Source: Oryzobacter telluris
GTDB taxonomy: Bacteria; Actinomycetota; Actinomycetes; Actinomycetales; Dermatophilaceae
Reading direction: 5' to 3'
Length of the DNA: 64,000 nucleotides
NCBI RefSeq assembly: GCF_043099285.1
Contig: NZ_CP170723.1
Location: 3,658,001 to 3,722,000 of the forward strand
The notes beneath the pieces are model-generated. The model was given only the letters and a program-made list of their open reading frames with translations, did not search any database and was not told where the DNA came from. The stretch's first letter is position 1. Every line of letters begins with the position of its first letter. Positions 34,925-44,130 of the stretch are shown here, piece after piece. Both the position numbers and the translations under genes were made by a program.

Positions 34925-35846
34925 AGGTGCGGCCGGTGAGCCGCTCGTAGGCCTCGACGTACTTGGCCCGGGTGCGCTCGAGGACGTCGGCCGGCATCGG
35001 CGGGGGCGCCGCGCCCGACTCCTTGTCCCAGCCGCTCGCCGGCGACAGCAGCCACTCGCGGACGAACTCCTTGTCGAAGCTCGGCTGGGTGTGCCCGGGC
35101 TCCCACTGGTCGGCGGGCCAGAAGCGCGAGGAGTCGGGGGTGAGCACCTCGTCGGCGAGGACCAGCCCGTCGGGGGCGTCGTCGTCGAGGCCGAACTCGA
35201 CCTTGGTGTCGGCGATGAGGATGCCGCGGGCCGCGGCGATCTCGTTGCCACGAGCCAGGATCCGCGTGGTCAGGTCACGCGCCCGCTCGGCGGTGCGCTG
35301 GCCGACCGCGGCGACGACGTCGGCGAACGGCATCGGCTGGTCGTGCTCGCCCTGGGGCGCCTTGGTGCTGGGGGTGAAGACCGGCTCGGACAGCCGCGAC
35401 CCGTCGACGAGGCCCTCGGGCAAGAGGACCCCGCTGACCCGGCCGTCGGCCCGGTACTCGCGCAGGCCGCCACCGGTGAGGTAGGCCCGGGCGACGCACT
35501 CGACGGGCAGCATCTCGAGCCGCCGCACGAGGACGGCGCGGCCGGCCACCTCGGGGGGCACGTCGGTGGAGACGACGTGGTGGGGCACGAGGTCCTCGAG
35601 CTGCTCGAACCACCACAGGCTCAGCTGGGTGAGGACGGCGCCCTTGTCGGGCACGGGCGTCTCGAGGATGAAGTCGAAGGCCGAGAGGCGGTCGCTGGCG
35701 ACGAGGAGGAGCCGGTCGTCGCGCGGTGCGCCGGTGGCGGGGTCGAGCGGGGCGTAGAGGTCGCGGACCTTGCCCGAGTAGACGTGCGCGTACCCGTCGA
35801 GGACGAGCGGCTCGTCGGGCGCGGGGACGGTGGGGGCGTCGGCCAT
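34914..35846 (-). CDS. purC: Phosphoribosylaminoimidazole-succinocarboxamide synthase
   Basis: A 310-residue SAICAR synthetase, joining CAIR and aspartate with ATP. The N-terminal YSGKVRDLYAPLD is the family nucleotide-loop motif (about residues 21-33). Other landmarks are LTGGGLREYRADG, LIADTKVEFGLDDD (second signature) and DKEFVREWL. Length fits the actinobacterial form. It starts with ATG at 35846 and is divergent from an ABC exporter with a 152-nt gap. It is the third of five pur genes on this strand. Confidence 0.96.
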   Translation of the reverse strand: MADAPTVPAPDEPLVLDGYAHVYSGKVRDLYAPLDPATGAPRDDRLLLVASDRLSAFDFILETPVPDKGAVLTQLSLWWFEQLEDLVPHHVVSTDVPPEVAGRAVLVRRLEMLPVECVARAYLTGGGLREYRADGRVSGVLLPEGLVDGSRLSEPVFTPSTKAPQGEHDQPMPFADVVAAVGQRTAERARDLTTRILARGNEIAAARGILIADTKVEFGLDDDAPDGLVLADEVLTPDSSRFWPADQWEPGHTQPSFDKEFVREWLLSPASGWDKESGAAPPPMPADVLERTRAKYVEAYERLTGRTFTG

Positions 35847-35998
35847 GCGGGCGATTCTTCCAGCCGTCGGGTCGGTGGGGCGCGGCCGCCCGCCGGGCGG
35901 CTCGGCGGTCGTTAACCGGGTGACACTGTCGGAGCCCTTTGGCAGGGTGGCAGAGCGGCGCGGACGACCGGTCCGGGCCCACGACCGGGGGAGGTCTC

Positions 35999-37810
35999 GT
36001 GCTCGCACTCGTGCGCTACGGCGTCCGCGTCCACCCGGTCGGCACCCTCGTCGTCCTCGGCTCGGCCCTCGTGACCGCCGGCACCGGCGTCGCCACCGCC
36101 TGGCTGCTCGGCCTCGTGGTCGGCAGGCTCCCCGGCGTGGTCGCCGGCGGTCCGTCGGGTCCGGTCGCGTGGGCCCTGGGCGCCGTCGTGCTCCTCATGG
36201 GCGTCGCGGTGGTCCTCGACGGCCTGGAGTTCCCCGTGATGCAGATGCTGTCGCTGCGGACCGAGGAGGACGTCCTCGCCCGGCTCGCCCGCCTGCACGT
36301 GGGACCCACCCGGGTCGCCCACCTCGAGGACCCCGTGTACCTCGACCGCGTGCAGCGCGTCCGCGCCCGGGTCTGGGAGATCAGCCGCGGCCTCACCTCC
36401 GGTGGGCAGTTCGTCAACGGCGTCCTGGGACTCGTCGGGGCCGCGGTCACCGTGGGGGCCGTGTTCTCGTGGTGGTGGGCCCTGGGCCTCGCCGGGTTCG
36501 CCGTCGTCGTCGCCGGCCTCCACGCCCGGCTCGCCGGGCGCGAGCTCGACCACTGGGTCGGCGCCACCGCCGACCAGCGGCACGCCGACTACGCCTTCCT
36601 CGTGGCCACCGAGACAGCGCCTCGCGAGGTCCGCGTCTTCGGCCTCACCGACTGGCTGGCCGAGCGCTACACGCGGCGCGCCACGGCGTCGTTCCTCCCG
36701 TTCTGGGCCCAGCGCCGCCGCAACGGCCGCCGCTCGGCCGGGCTCGAGGTCCTCCGCACGGCCCTCGCCGTCGCCGCGCTCGCGGCCGTCGTCGAGGCCG
36801 TCTCCGCCGAGCGCCTGACCGTCGGCGCCGCGGCCACGACGATCCCCCTCGTCCTCTCCCTGGCGAGCACCGACGTCAGTGGCTTCGGCCTCGTCATCCT
36901 CCGCCGCGGCAGCGCGGTCCTCGCCGACCTCGTCGAGACCGAGCGGCTCTTCGGGGCCACCACCGCGCCCGGGGCGCCCCCGAGCGGTGGAGCCCCGGAG
37001 ATCGTCGTCGACGACGTGACCTTCCGCTACCCCGGTCGCGAGGCACCGGTCCTCGACCGCCTCACCCTGCGCATCGCCCCCGGCGAGAGCATCGCCCTCG
37101 TCGGCGTCAACGGCGCCGGCAAGTCCACGCTCATCCGGCTGCTCACGGGCACCCTCGTGCCCACCTCCGGACGCGTCCTCGTCGACGGCGTCGACCTCGC
37201 CACTGCGCCCGAGGAGGTCGTCCGGCGCTGGCAGCGGCGGGTCGCGGTGCTGACCCAGGAGTTCTGCCGCTACCCCCTGTCGGCGGCCGACAACGTCACG
37301 CTGGGCGTGGGCCGCCGGGCCGGGCCCGATGACACCGCGGCCCTGCGCGAAGCCGCCCGCCGGGCCGGTGCCCAGGGCGTCGTCGACGCGCTGCCGGCGG
37401 GCTGGCAGACCCCTCTCGACCCCTCGTTCGAGGGTGGCCAGGACCTGTCCGGCGGAGAGTGGCAGCGCGTCGCCCTGGCCCGTGCGCTGTTCGCGGTCGA
37501 CCACGGGGCCGGCGCGCTCGTCCTCGACGAGCCGGCCGCGGCCCTCGACGTCCGCGCCGAGGCCGACCTCGTGCGCCGCCACCTCAGCCTCGCCGAGGGC
37601 GTGACCTCCCTCGTCGTCTCGCACCGCTTCTCCGTGGTGCGGCCCGTGCCGCGCATCTGCGTCCTCGAGGGCGGCCGGGTCGTCGAGGACGGATCGCACG
37701 CCGCGCTCATGGCGGCCCGTGGGCGCTACGCCAGGATGTTCACCGCCCAGTCGAGCCGCCTCGTCGACCCCGACGGCGAGGCCGAGTCCTCCGGCGAGGC
37801 CGCCCGATGA
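35999..37810 (+). CDS. ABC exporter subunit 1 (fused membrane and ATPase domains)
   Basis: A 603-residue half-transporter. Residues 1-320 hold six membrane helices. The ATPase domain (about 334-590) has Walker A GVNGAGKSTLIR, Q-loop LTQEFCRYPLS, signature LSGGEWQR, Walker B ALVLDEPAAALD and switch SHRF, so all catalytic motifs look intact. The GTG at 35999 was chosen for its GGGGAGG site; an in-frame start 60 nt earlier lacks one. It is translationally coupled to subunit 2 (ATGA) and probably forms a heterodimer with it. Cargo unknown. Confidence 0.92.
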   Translation: MLALVRYGVRVHPVGTLVVLGSALVTAGTGVATAWLLGLVVGRLPGVVAGGPSGPVAWALGAVVLLMGVAVVLDGLEFPVMQMLSLRTEEDVLARLARLHVGPTRVAHLEDPVYLDRVQRVRARVWEISRGLTSGGQFVNGVLGLVGAAVTVGAVFSWWWALGLAGFAVVVAGLHARLAGRELDHWVGATADQRHADYAFLVATETAPREVRVFGLTDWLAERYTRRATASFLPFWAQRRRNGRRSAGLEVLRTALAVAALAAVVEAVSAERLTVGAAATTIPLVLSLASTDVSGFGLVILRRGSAVLADLVETERLFGATTAPGAPPSGGAPEIVVDDVTFRYPGREAPVLDRLTLRIAPGESIALVGVNGAGKSTLIRLLTGTLVPTSGRVLVDGVDLATAPEEVVRRWQRRVAVLTQEFCRYPLSAADNVTLGVGRRAGPDDTAALREAARRAGAQGVVDALPAGWQTPLDPSFEGGQDLSGGEWQRVALARALFAVDHGAGALVLDEPAAALDVRAEADLVRRHLSLAEGVTSLVVSHRFSVVRPVPRICVLEGGRVVEDGSHAALMAARGRYARMFTAQSSRLVDPDGEAESSGEAAR

Positions 37811-39585
37811 GGCGCGGCGTCGTGCTGCTCCGGCTCTGGCTCGGGCTGTCGTTCCGCACCGCTCCCGTTCTCGCCGGCACGCGGGCCCTCGTGTCGGTGG
37901 TCGCCGCGGTGCTCGGCCCGCTCGCGACCCTCGGCACCGGGGCGGTCGTCGACGGCCTGACCCGGGGCGACGACGGCCGCACCCGGTGGGGTCTGGCCCT
38001 CGTCGCCGCGTTCCTCCTCGCCCGCGTCCTCGACGGCTTCGTCGCCTGGACCGTCGGGGCGACCCTCGAGGACCTCTCCGAGCGCGACGTGCGAGCCCGC
38101 GTGCTGCGCCTCATCGCCGGCATCCCCGGCCTGGCCCACCACCACGTCCCCGACCTCGCCGACACCGTCTCCGCCGTCCGTGAGGACTCGCGCCGCCTCG
38201 GCGGTGCCTCGCGCGTCATCCCGTGGATGCTCGCCTCGGTCGCGTCCGCCGTCACCGTCACCGCGGTGCTCGCCTCGGTCGCCTGGTGGCTGGTCCTCCT
38301 CGTCCCCGCGGCGTTCTGGCCGACGTGGGTGGCCGGCCGCACCGCGCGCCGGCTCTGGCGCACCGAGCACGACAACGAGTGGTCCCGGCGGCGTGCCGAC
38401 CGCCTGCTCGACATCGGGATCAGCCCCGACCACGGCGAGGAGGTGCGGTGCAGCGCCGCGGGCCCGGCCGTCGTCACCGCCCTCTCCGACGCGCTGCTCG
38501 TCCGCCGGCACCGGGTCGCCGCGGCCGGGCGCGCCGGGGTGCGCCTCCTCGTCATGGCTCGCCTGGGATTCGTCGCCGCCCTCGCGGTGGCCGTGGCCGC
38601 CCTGTTCATGGCGGTGCGCGCCGGTGAGGTCCCCGTGGGCGGCCTCGTCGTCCTCGTCCTCCTGCTGCCCCAGCTCCTCGGGACCACCGACTCGCTGTCC
38701 GGCGTCGTGGGCACGGCGGTCGAGACGTCGAAGCGGGTCGGTCGCCTCCACGACCTGCAGGTGTACGCGAGCGACCACGGCTGGTCCACGAGCGTGCAGC
38801 CGCCCCCCGCGGCCTTCCGAGACGGCATCCGGTTCGAGGACGTGTCCTTCACCTACCCGGGGGCCGACGAGCCGGCGCTGCGCGAGGTCTCGCTCCACCT
38901 GCCCGCAGGGACCACCGTGTCGCTGGTCGGCGAGAACGGGGCCGGCAAGACCACCCTCGTCGCCCTGCTCGCCCGCCTGTGGGACCCCGACTCGGGCCGG
39001 GTCGTCGTCGAGGGCACCGACCTGCGCGACGTCGACCCCGTGGCCTGGCGGTCGCGGGCGACCGCCGCGTTCCAGGACCACGCCGACCTCCAGTTCCTCG
39101 TGCGCGAGAGCGTGGGGGTCAGCCGGCCCGGGGCCGACGACGACGACCTGTGGGCCTCGCTGCGCTCCTCGACCGCCGACCACGTGGTCGGTGGCCTCCG
39201 CGGCGGGCTCGAGGCCCAGCTGGGCCGGCAGTTCGACGGCGGCACCGACCTGTCCGGGGGCCAGTGGCAGCGCCTGGCCATCGCCCGCGGGCTGCTGCGC
39301 GACGCGCCGCTGCTCGTCCTCCTCGACGAGCCGACGTCGGCGCTCGACCCCGAGGCGGAGGCCGCGATCCTCACCGCGACGATGCGGCGGGCCCGCGAGG
39401 CCGCCCGGCGCACCGGGGGCATCACCGTCGTGGTGAGCCACCGGATGTCCACCGTGCGCGCCGCCGACCTCGTCGTGGTCCTCCACGACGGCACGGTCGT
39501 CGAGGTCGGGCCGCACGACGAGCTCGTCGCCCGGGGCGGCCGCTACGCCGAGCTGTTCGCCCTCCAGGCCAGCGGCTACCGCTGA
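37807..39585 (+). CDS. ABC exporter subunit 2 (fused membrane and ATPase domains)
   Basis: A 592-residue half-transporter. A membrane domain (about 1-330) precedes an ATPase domain (about 340-590) with Walker A GENGAGKTTLVALL, signature LSGGQWQR, Walker B LLVLLDEPTSALD and switch VSHRMS. The Q-loop reads TAAFQDHADLQF. It overlaps subunit 1 by 4 bp. The pair lacks a dedicated regulator on its 5' side but is followed after 50 nt by a MarR-MFS unit. Drug or lipid-like cargo is likely, but no specific substrate is supported. Confidence 0.92.
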   Translation: MRRGVVLLRLWLGLSFRTAPVLAGTRALVSVVAAVLGPLATLGTGAVVDGLTRGDDGRTRWGLALVAAFLLARVLDGFVAWTVGATLEDLSERDVRARVLRLIAGIPGLAHHHVPDLADTVSAVREDSRRLGGASRVIPWMLASVASAVTVTAVLASVAWWLVLLVPAAFWPTWVAGRTARRLWRTEHDNEWSRRRADRLLDIGISPDHGEEVRCSAAGPAVVTALSDALLVRRHRVAAAGRAGVRLLVMARLGFVAALAVAVAALFMAVRAGEVPVGGLVVLVLLLPQLLGTTDSLSGVVGTAVETSKRVGRLHDLQVYASDHGWSTSVQPPPAAFRDGIRFEDVSFTYPGADEPALREVSLHLPAGTTVSLVGENGAGKTTLVALLARLWDPDSGRVVVEGTDLRDVDPVAWRSRATAAFQDHADLQFLVRESVGVSRPGADDDDLWASLRSSTADHVVGGLRGGLEAQLGRQFDGGTDLSGGQWQRLAIARGLLRDAPLLVLLDEPTSALDPEAEAAILTATMRRAREAARRTGGITVVVSHRMSTVRAADLVVVLHDGTVVEVGPHDELVARGGRYAELFALQASGYR

Positions 39586-39606
39586 CCACCACCCCGGGTG
39601 GATTTG

Positions 39607-39621
39607 CATAGGTTGCCTATG
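39607..39621. promoter_or_regulatory. Candidate MarR operator
   Basis: Inverted repeat CATAGG-TTG-CCTATG, 14 nt before the MarR GTG and directly before a TAATAT box (39622-39627). The position suggests autorepression of the MarR-MFS unit. Confidence 0.65.
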
Positions 39622-39635
39622 TAATATCGGGAGAC

Positions 39636-40088
39636 GTGACGACCCACGACGCCCTGGCCGACGAGCTCCTGCGCGGAGCCGCCCGCCTCTCGCGCTGGGC
39701 CACCCGCACCGCCGACCTCGGGATGCCGTGGGCCCAGGCCCGCGTCCTCGCCCTCGTCGACGAGCTGGGTCCGACGCGCGTCACGACCCTCGCCGCCGCC
39801 GACGACTGCTCCCAGCCGTCGATGACGACGACCGTCCAGCGCCTCGAGGCCCTCGGGCTCGTCACGCGCACCCCCGACCCCGCCGACGCCCGCGCCACCC
39901 TCGTGACGCTGACCGTCGAGGGCGCCGACCGCCTCACCCGGCTGCGCCGGGCCCGGGGCGCCGCGCTCACCCCGGTCCTGGCCCGGGTCGCCCCCGACGA
40001 GACGAGGCTGCGCGACGCCGTCGCCCTCCTCACCGAGCTCCTCGAGGCGACCCGTGCGCCGTCGGCCCCCCAGCGAGAGGACACCTGA
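39636..40088 (+). CDS. MarR-family transcriptional regulator
   Basis: A 150-residue winged-helix regulator. The DNA-binding region is VTTLAAADDCSQPSMTTTVQ (about residues 46-65) followed by LEALGLVTRTPDPADARATL, the wing with the conserved D-x-R. It starts with GTG at 39636, and the operator-like repeat at 39607-39621 overlaps its promoter. The MFS gene begins 1 nt after its stop, so both are co-transcribed. Ligand is probably a compound exported by the MFS pump. Confidence 0.92.
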   Translation: MTTHDALADELLRGAARLSRWATRTADLGMPWAQARVLALVDELGPTRVTTLAAADDCSQPSMTTTVQRLEALGLVTRTPDPADARATLVTLTVEGADRLTRLRRARGAALTPVLARVAPDETRLRDAVALLTELLEATRAPSAPQREDT

Positions 40089-40089
40089 C

Positions 40090-41301
40090 ATGTGGCGCCA
40101 ACCCCGGACCGTGTGGTCCGTCGCCTTCGCGTGCGTCGTCGCCTTCATGGGCATCGGCCTCGTCGACCCCATCCTCAAGCCGATCGGCGACAAGCTGGGC
40201 GCCACGCCCTCGCAGGTGTCGCTGCTCTTCACGAGCTACATGGCCGTCATGGGCCTGGCGATGCTCGTCACCGGCTGGGTCTCGAGCCGCATCGGCCCCA
40301 AGCGCACCCTCATCCTCGGCCTGTCGATCATCATCGTCGGCGCGGGCCTCGCGGGTGCCCAGGACTCCATCGGCGGGGTCGTCGGGTTCCGCGCGGTGTG
40401 GGGGCTGGGCAACGCCCTCTTCATCGCCACGGCCCTGGCCACGATCGTGCGGGCCGCCCGCGGCTCGGTGGCGCAGGCGATCATCCTCTACGAGGCCGCG
40501 CTCGGGCTGGGGATCGCCGCCGGTCCCCTGATGGGTGGGGCGCTCGGGTCGATCTCGTGGCGCTGGCCGTTCTTCGGCGTCAGCGCCCTGATGGCCGTGG
40601 CGCTCGTCTCGACGTGGGTCACCCTGCCGGCCACCCCGCCGACCGGGGCGCCGACGCCGCTCTCGGCCCCGCTGAAGGCCCTGCGCCATCGCGGGCTGCT
40701 CACGGTGGGCCTCACCGCACTGCTCTACAACATGGGCTTCTTCACGCTGCTCGCGTTCACCCCGTTCCCGCTCGACCTGTCCGAGCACGCCGTCGGGCTC
40801 GTCTTCTTCGGCTGGGGGCTGCTGCTGGCGTTCTCCTCGGTGGTCGTCGCGCCGTGGGTCCAGCGCCGCGTGGGGACGCTCGTGGGGATGTCGGGCGCGC
40901 TGCTCGGGTTCGCCGCCGTCCTCGCCGTCATGGGCGCCTGGACGCAGCACAAGCCCGTGCTCGTCGTCGGGACCGTGCTGTCCGGCGGCCTGCTCGGCAT
41001 CAACAACACGCTCATCACCGAGTCCGTGATGAAGGTGGCGCCGGTCGAGCGCGGGGTCGCCTCCGCGGCCTACAGCTTCGTCCGCTTCGCCGGCGGTGCG
41101 GTGGCGCCGTGGGCGGCCGGGGTGCTCGGCGAGCGGTCCATCCACCTCCCGTTCTGGGTCGGTGCGGGGGCAGTCGTCGTCGCCGTCGCGGTGCTGCTCA
41201 GCGGCCGGGCCCACCTCGCGGCGGTCGACGCCCAGCCCGACCACGGCGCCGAGCCGGTGGCGTCCGAGGCCGAGGCGCAGGCGGTCACGGTCGGGACGTG
41301 A
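40090..41301 (+). CDS. MFS efflux transporter
   Basis: A 403-residue transporter with 12 predicted helices and the drug-efflux loop motif GWVSSRIGPKRTLILGLSI (about residues 60-78). Motif C-like GLGIAAGPLMGGALG in helix 5 supports the drug:H+ antiporter group. The ATG at 40090 is just after the MarR stop. The 3' end overlaps the convergent soxR gene by 17 bp. By operon logic it exports the MarR ligand. Confidence 0.9.
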   Translation: MWRQPRTVWSVAFACVVAFMGIGLVDPILKPIGDKLGATPSQVSLLFTSYMAVMGLAMLVTGWVSSRIGPKRTLILGLSIIIVGAGLAGAQDSIGGVVGFRAVWGLGNALFIATALATIVRAARGSVAQAIILYEAALGLGIAAGPLMGGALGSISWRWPFFGVSALMAVALVSTWVTLPATPPTGAPTPLSAPLKALRHRGLLTVGLTALLYNMGFFTLLAFTPFPLDLSEHAVGLVFFGWGLLLAFSSVVVAPWVQRRVGTLVGMSGALLGFAAVLAVMGAWTQHKPVLVVGTVLSGGLLGINNTLITESVMKVAPVERGVASAAYSFVRFAGGAVAPWAAGVLGERSIHLPFWVGAGAVVVAVAVLLSGRAHLAAVDAQPDHGAEPVASEAEAQAVTVGT

Positions 41302-41761
41302 GGTCGTCGGGCCCTCGTGCGGCCTCCGGCCAGCGCCGGGCGCCCGGGCCCTCGACCCGCAGCTCGTCGTCCGGGTTGTAGACCGGGCACGCCCGCAGCG
41401 ACAGGCAGCCGCACCCGATGCACGACGACAGCCCGTCCCGGACCCGCACCATCGCCTCGATCCGCTCGGTGAGGTCGTCGTGCCAGGCCCGCGACAGCCG
41501 CTGCCAGTCGCGCTTGGTCGGCGGCCGGTCGTGCGGCAGCGACTCCAGGGCCGCCCCGATCTCGGTGAGGCTGAGGCCGAACCGCTGCCCCGCCCGCACC
41601 ACGGCGATCCGCCGCAGGACGTGCCGTTCGTAGCGGCGCTGGTTGCCGGCCGTGCGAAAGGACTCGACGAGACCGCGGTCTTCGTAGAACCTGACGGTGG
41701 CGACCGTGACACCGCTGCGCGCGGCGACCTCGCCGATGGGGAGCAGGTCGGTGCGGTCCAC
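41285..41761 (-). CDS. soxR: Redox-sensitive MerR-family activator SoxR
   Basis: A 158-residue regulator. An N-terminal MerR helix-turn-helix (IGEVAARSGVTVATVRFYED, about 9-28) is followed by a dimerisation helix. The C-terminal cluster CIGCGCLSLRAC fits the CX2CXCX5C [2Fe-2S] site that defines SoxR and senses redox-cycling compounds. It starts with GTG at 41761. A SoxR box lies in the 57-nt gap to the divergent MFS gene, so that pump is the likely target. Confidence 0.95.
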   Translation of the reverse strand: MDRTDLLPIGEVAARSGVTVATVRFYEDRGLVESFRTAGNQRRYERHVLRRIAVVRAGQRFGLSLTEIGAALESLPHDRPPTKRDWQRLSRAWHDDLTERIEAMVRVRDGLSSCIGCGCLSLRACPVYNPDDELRVEGPGARRWPEAARGPDDLTSRP

Positions 41762-41784
41762 CCCACCACCGTAGGCCGAGTTGA

Positions 41785-41802
41785 CCTCAAGCGCACTTGA
41801 GG
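41785..41802 (+). promoter_or_regulatory. SoxR box in the promoter of the MFS gene
   Basis: CCTCAAG-CGCA-CTTGAGG, a perfect 7-bp dyad that matches the known SoxR operator arms. TTGACC (41781-41786) overlaps its left side as a -35, and TATGAG (41803-41808) lies directly to its right as a possible -10. The placement between promoter elements is the MerR-type activation geometry. Confidence 0.85.
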
Positions 41803-41818
41803 TATGAGGATCGAGGAC

Positions 41819-43225
41819 ATGAGCGCACGGACGCCCGTCGAGACCGAGGCCGCCGCCACCCCGGCGGTCCGGCTGCTCAGCCGCGAGCACCTGCCGGTCG
41901 TGGTGGGGATCGTCGCCCTCGTCACGCTGGCGGCCTTCGAGAACCGCGCGGTGATGACGATCCTCCCCACCGTGGTGCGCGACCTCGACGGCTGGGGCCT
42001 GTTCGGCGCGTCCACGGGCGCCTCCCTCGTCACCTTCACCATCGCGATGGCCTGGTCCGGCGGGTGGACCGACCGGCGCGGGCCCCGGCCGGCCCTCCTC
42101 ACCGGGCTCGTGGCTTTCGCCGTCGCCCAGCTCGTGTCCGGGCTGGCGCCGACGATGGGGGTCTTCGTCGCCGGGCGCGCGATCTCCGGTGCTGCCGAGG
42201 CGCTCATCGACACGGCCCTGTTCGTCCTCGTGGCGCAGGCGCTGCCGGACGCCCTGCGCGCCAAGGTCTTCGCCTCGTTCGCGGCGGCGTGGATCCTCCC
42301 GAGCCTGCTCGGGCCGAGCATCGCCGGCGGGATCGACGCCCTCGCGGGGTGGCGGGTCGTCTTCGTCGCGCCGCTCGTCGTCGTGCCGCTCGCCCTCGTC
42401 CCGATCCGCTCGGCCCTGCGCCGCAGCCACCCCGGCGCCGGGGACGTCGCGGACGCGGCCGGGGAGCGCCGCCGCGTCACGGCCTCGCTCGTCCTCGCCG
42501 CGGGCCTCGCCGTCACGACCTTCACCGCCCCGTGGCTCGAGACGGCGTCCACCCGCGTCCTGGGAGCGCTGGCCATCACGACCGGTGTGGTCGTCGTCCT
42601 GCTCGGCGCGAGCCGGGCCCTGCCCGCCGGGACCTTCCGGCTCGTGCGCGGCGTGCCCGCCGTCATCGCCATGCGGCTGCTCGTCTCGGCGGCGTTCACC
42701 GGCATCGGCGGCGTCCTGCCGCTCATGCTCGTCGAGACCCGGGGCGCGACCACGGCCGTGGCCGGCGTCTCGCTCACCGTGACCGGCGTGCTCTGGGCGT
42801 TCGGCTCGTGGGGCAACAGCACGGCCTGGGGACAGGCGCGTCCGGCCGCCCAGCGGCTGCGGCTCGGCGGCGCGCTCATCGCCCTGGGCTCTCTCGGCCC
42901 GGTCCTGCTCGCCCTCGACGTCGTGGGGTTCGTCCCGGGCATGGCGGGCTGGGCCCTCGCCGCGACGGGGATGGGCATCGTCTCGCCCACCGTCTCCACC
43001 GAGCTCCTCGCCCAGGCGCCCGCGGCCGAGCACGGCCGGGTCAGCGCCGCCCAGGGTCTGGCGGTCTCCACCGGCGTCGCGCTCTCGACCGCCCTCGCGG
43101 GGGGCGTCGTCGCCCTCCTCGGCGCCGCGATGACGGGTCCCGCCTTCGCGGCCCTGATGGCGACCGGCGGCGTCACCGCCCTCGGTGTCGCCCTCGCCGC
43201 CGGCCGCACCAGACCGACGCCGTAG
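41819..43225 (+). CDS. MFS transporter under SoxR control
   Basis: A 468-residue, 12- to 14-helix transporter. The loop motif GWTDRRGPRPALLTGLVAF (about residues 79-97) and helix-5 sequence LPSLLGPSIAGGIDALAGWR place it with drug efflux pumps. ATG 41819 has GAGGATCGAGG upstream; an ATG at 41804 is in frame but abuts the SoxR box. Divergent from soxR. It probably exports redox-active compounds or antibiotics that activate SoxR. Palindrome A1 lies 33 nt after its stop. Confidence 0.9.
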   Translation: MSARTPVETEAAATPAVRLLSREHLPVVVGIVALVTLAAFENRAVMTILPTVVRDLDGWGLFGASTGASLVTFTIAMAWSGGWTDRRGPRPALLTGLVAFAVAQLVSGLAPTMGVFVAGRAISGAAEALIDTALFVLVAQALPDALRAKVFASFAAAWILPSLLGPSIAGGIDALAGWRVVFVAPLVVVPLALVPIRSALRRSHPGAGDVADAAGERRRVTASLVLAAGLAVTTFTAPWLETASTRVLGALAITTGVVVVLLGASRALPAGTFRLVRGVPAVIAMRLLVSAAFTGIGGVLPLMLVETRGATTAVAGVSLTVTGVLWAFGSWGNSTAWGQARPAAQRLRLGGALIALGSLGPVLLALDVVGFVPGMAGWALAATGMGIVSPTVSTELLAQAPAAEHGRVSAAQGLAVSTGVALSTALAGGVVALLGAAMTGPAFAALMATGGVTALGVALAAGRTRPTP

Positions 43226-43257
43226 ATCCTCCCCACATCACCCGATCAACCGGCCGT

Positions 43258-43297
43258 GAGTGCGGAAGTGGTTGCCAGTGCGACCACTTCCGCACTC
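43258..43297. repeat. Family-A palindrome, copy A1
   Basis: Arms GAGTGCGGAAGTGGTTGC and GCGACCACTTCCGCACTC, one mismatch, loop CAGT. It is positioned as terminator of the MFS gene, 40 nt before the next gene. Near-copy of A2. Confidence 0.85.
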
Positions 43298-43336
43298 GCG
43301 GCGAAGGGGTTGATGTCCCGGGGTAGCGTCGCGGGC

Positions 43337-44110
43337 ATGAACACCCTCGACAAGGCCACCGAGCTCCAGCGCCTGCACGCCGTCCCCGAGCTGCTGCTCG
43401 TCGTCAACGTGTGGGACGTCATCAGCGCCAGGGTCGTCGCCGGCACGCCCGGGACCACCGCCCTCGCCACGGCGAGCCACTCCATCGCCGCCTCGTACGG
43501 CTACCCCGACGGCGAGCAGATCCCCCGCGACCTCATGCTCGAGGCGTGCGGACGCATCGCCGCTGCCACCGACCTGCCCGTCTCGGCCGACCTCGAGGCC
43601 GGCTACGGCGACCCGGGCGGCACGGTGGCCCGCGCCATCGACCTCGGCATCGTCGGGGCCAACCTCGAGGACCAGCTGAAGCCGCTCGGCGAGGCCGTGG
43701 CTGCCGTCGAGGCCGCCGTCGCCGCGGGTGAGGCGGCCGGGATCCCCTTCCAGCTCAACGCCCGCACCGACGCCTTCCTCCGAGCGGGCGACCGCGACCC
43801 CGCCGAGGTCCTCGCCGACGCCATCGAGCGCGGCCGGGCCTACCTCGACGCCGGGGCGGCCACCTTCTTCGCGCCCGGGAAGCTCGACGAGCCGACCGTC
43901 GCCGCCCTCGTCGAGGCCCTCGGCCCGCAGAAGGTCACGCTCATCGGCGTGCCCGGCTCGCTCCCGCTCGACACGCTGCAGCGCCTCGGCGTCGCCCGCG
44001 TCTCGTACGGCCCGTGGAGCCAGAACGTCGCGCTCACCGCCCTGGCCGACCTGACCGAGGCCGTCCTCGCCGGCGGCGCGCTTCCCGAGGGCACGCGCAA
44101 GCTCAACTGA
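43337..44110 (+). CDS. Isocitrate lyase/PEP mutase superfamily protein
   Basis: A 257-residue alpha/beta barrel of the ICL/PEPM family. LLVVNVWDVISARVVAGTPG opens the barrel, with SADLEAGYGDPGG (Mg-binding acidic residues) near residue 88 and FQLNARTDAFL near 140. The KKCGH catalytic loop of true isocitrate lyase is absent, so it is more like a carboxyphosphonoenolpyruvate or oxaloacetate-type lyase. ATG 43337. It is enclosed by two family-A palindromes, 40 nt before and 21 nt after. Substrate not assignable. Confidence 0.85.
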   Translation: MNTLDKATELQRLHAVPELLLVVNVWDVISARVVAGTPGTTALATASHSIAASYGYPDGEQIPRDLMLEACGRIAAATDLPVSADLEAGYGDPGGTVARAIDLGIVGANLEDQLKPLGEAVAAVEAAVAAGEAAGIPFQLNARTDAFLRAGDRDPAEVLADAIERGRAYLDAGAATFFAPGKLDEPTVAALVEALGPQKVTLIGVPGSLPLDTLQRLGVARVSYGPWSQNVALTALADLTEAVLAGGALPEGTRKLN

Positions 44111-44130
44111 CGGCCCGTCATCCTCGCGGC

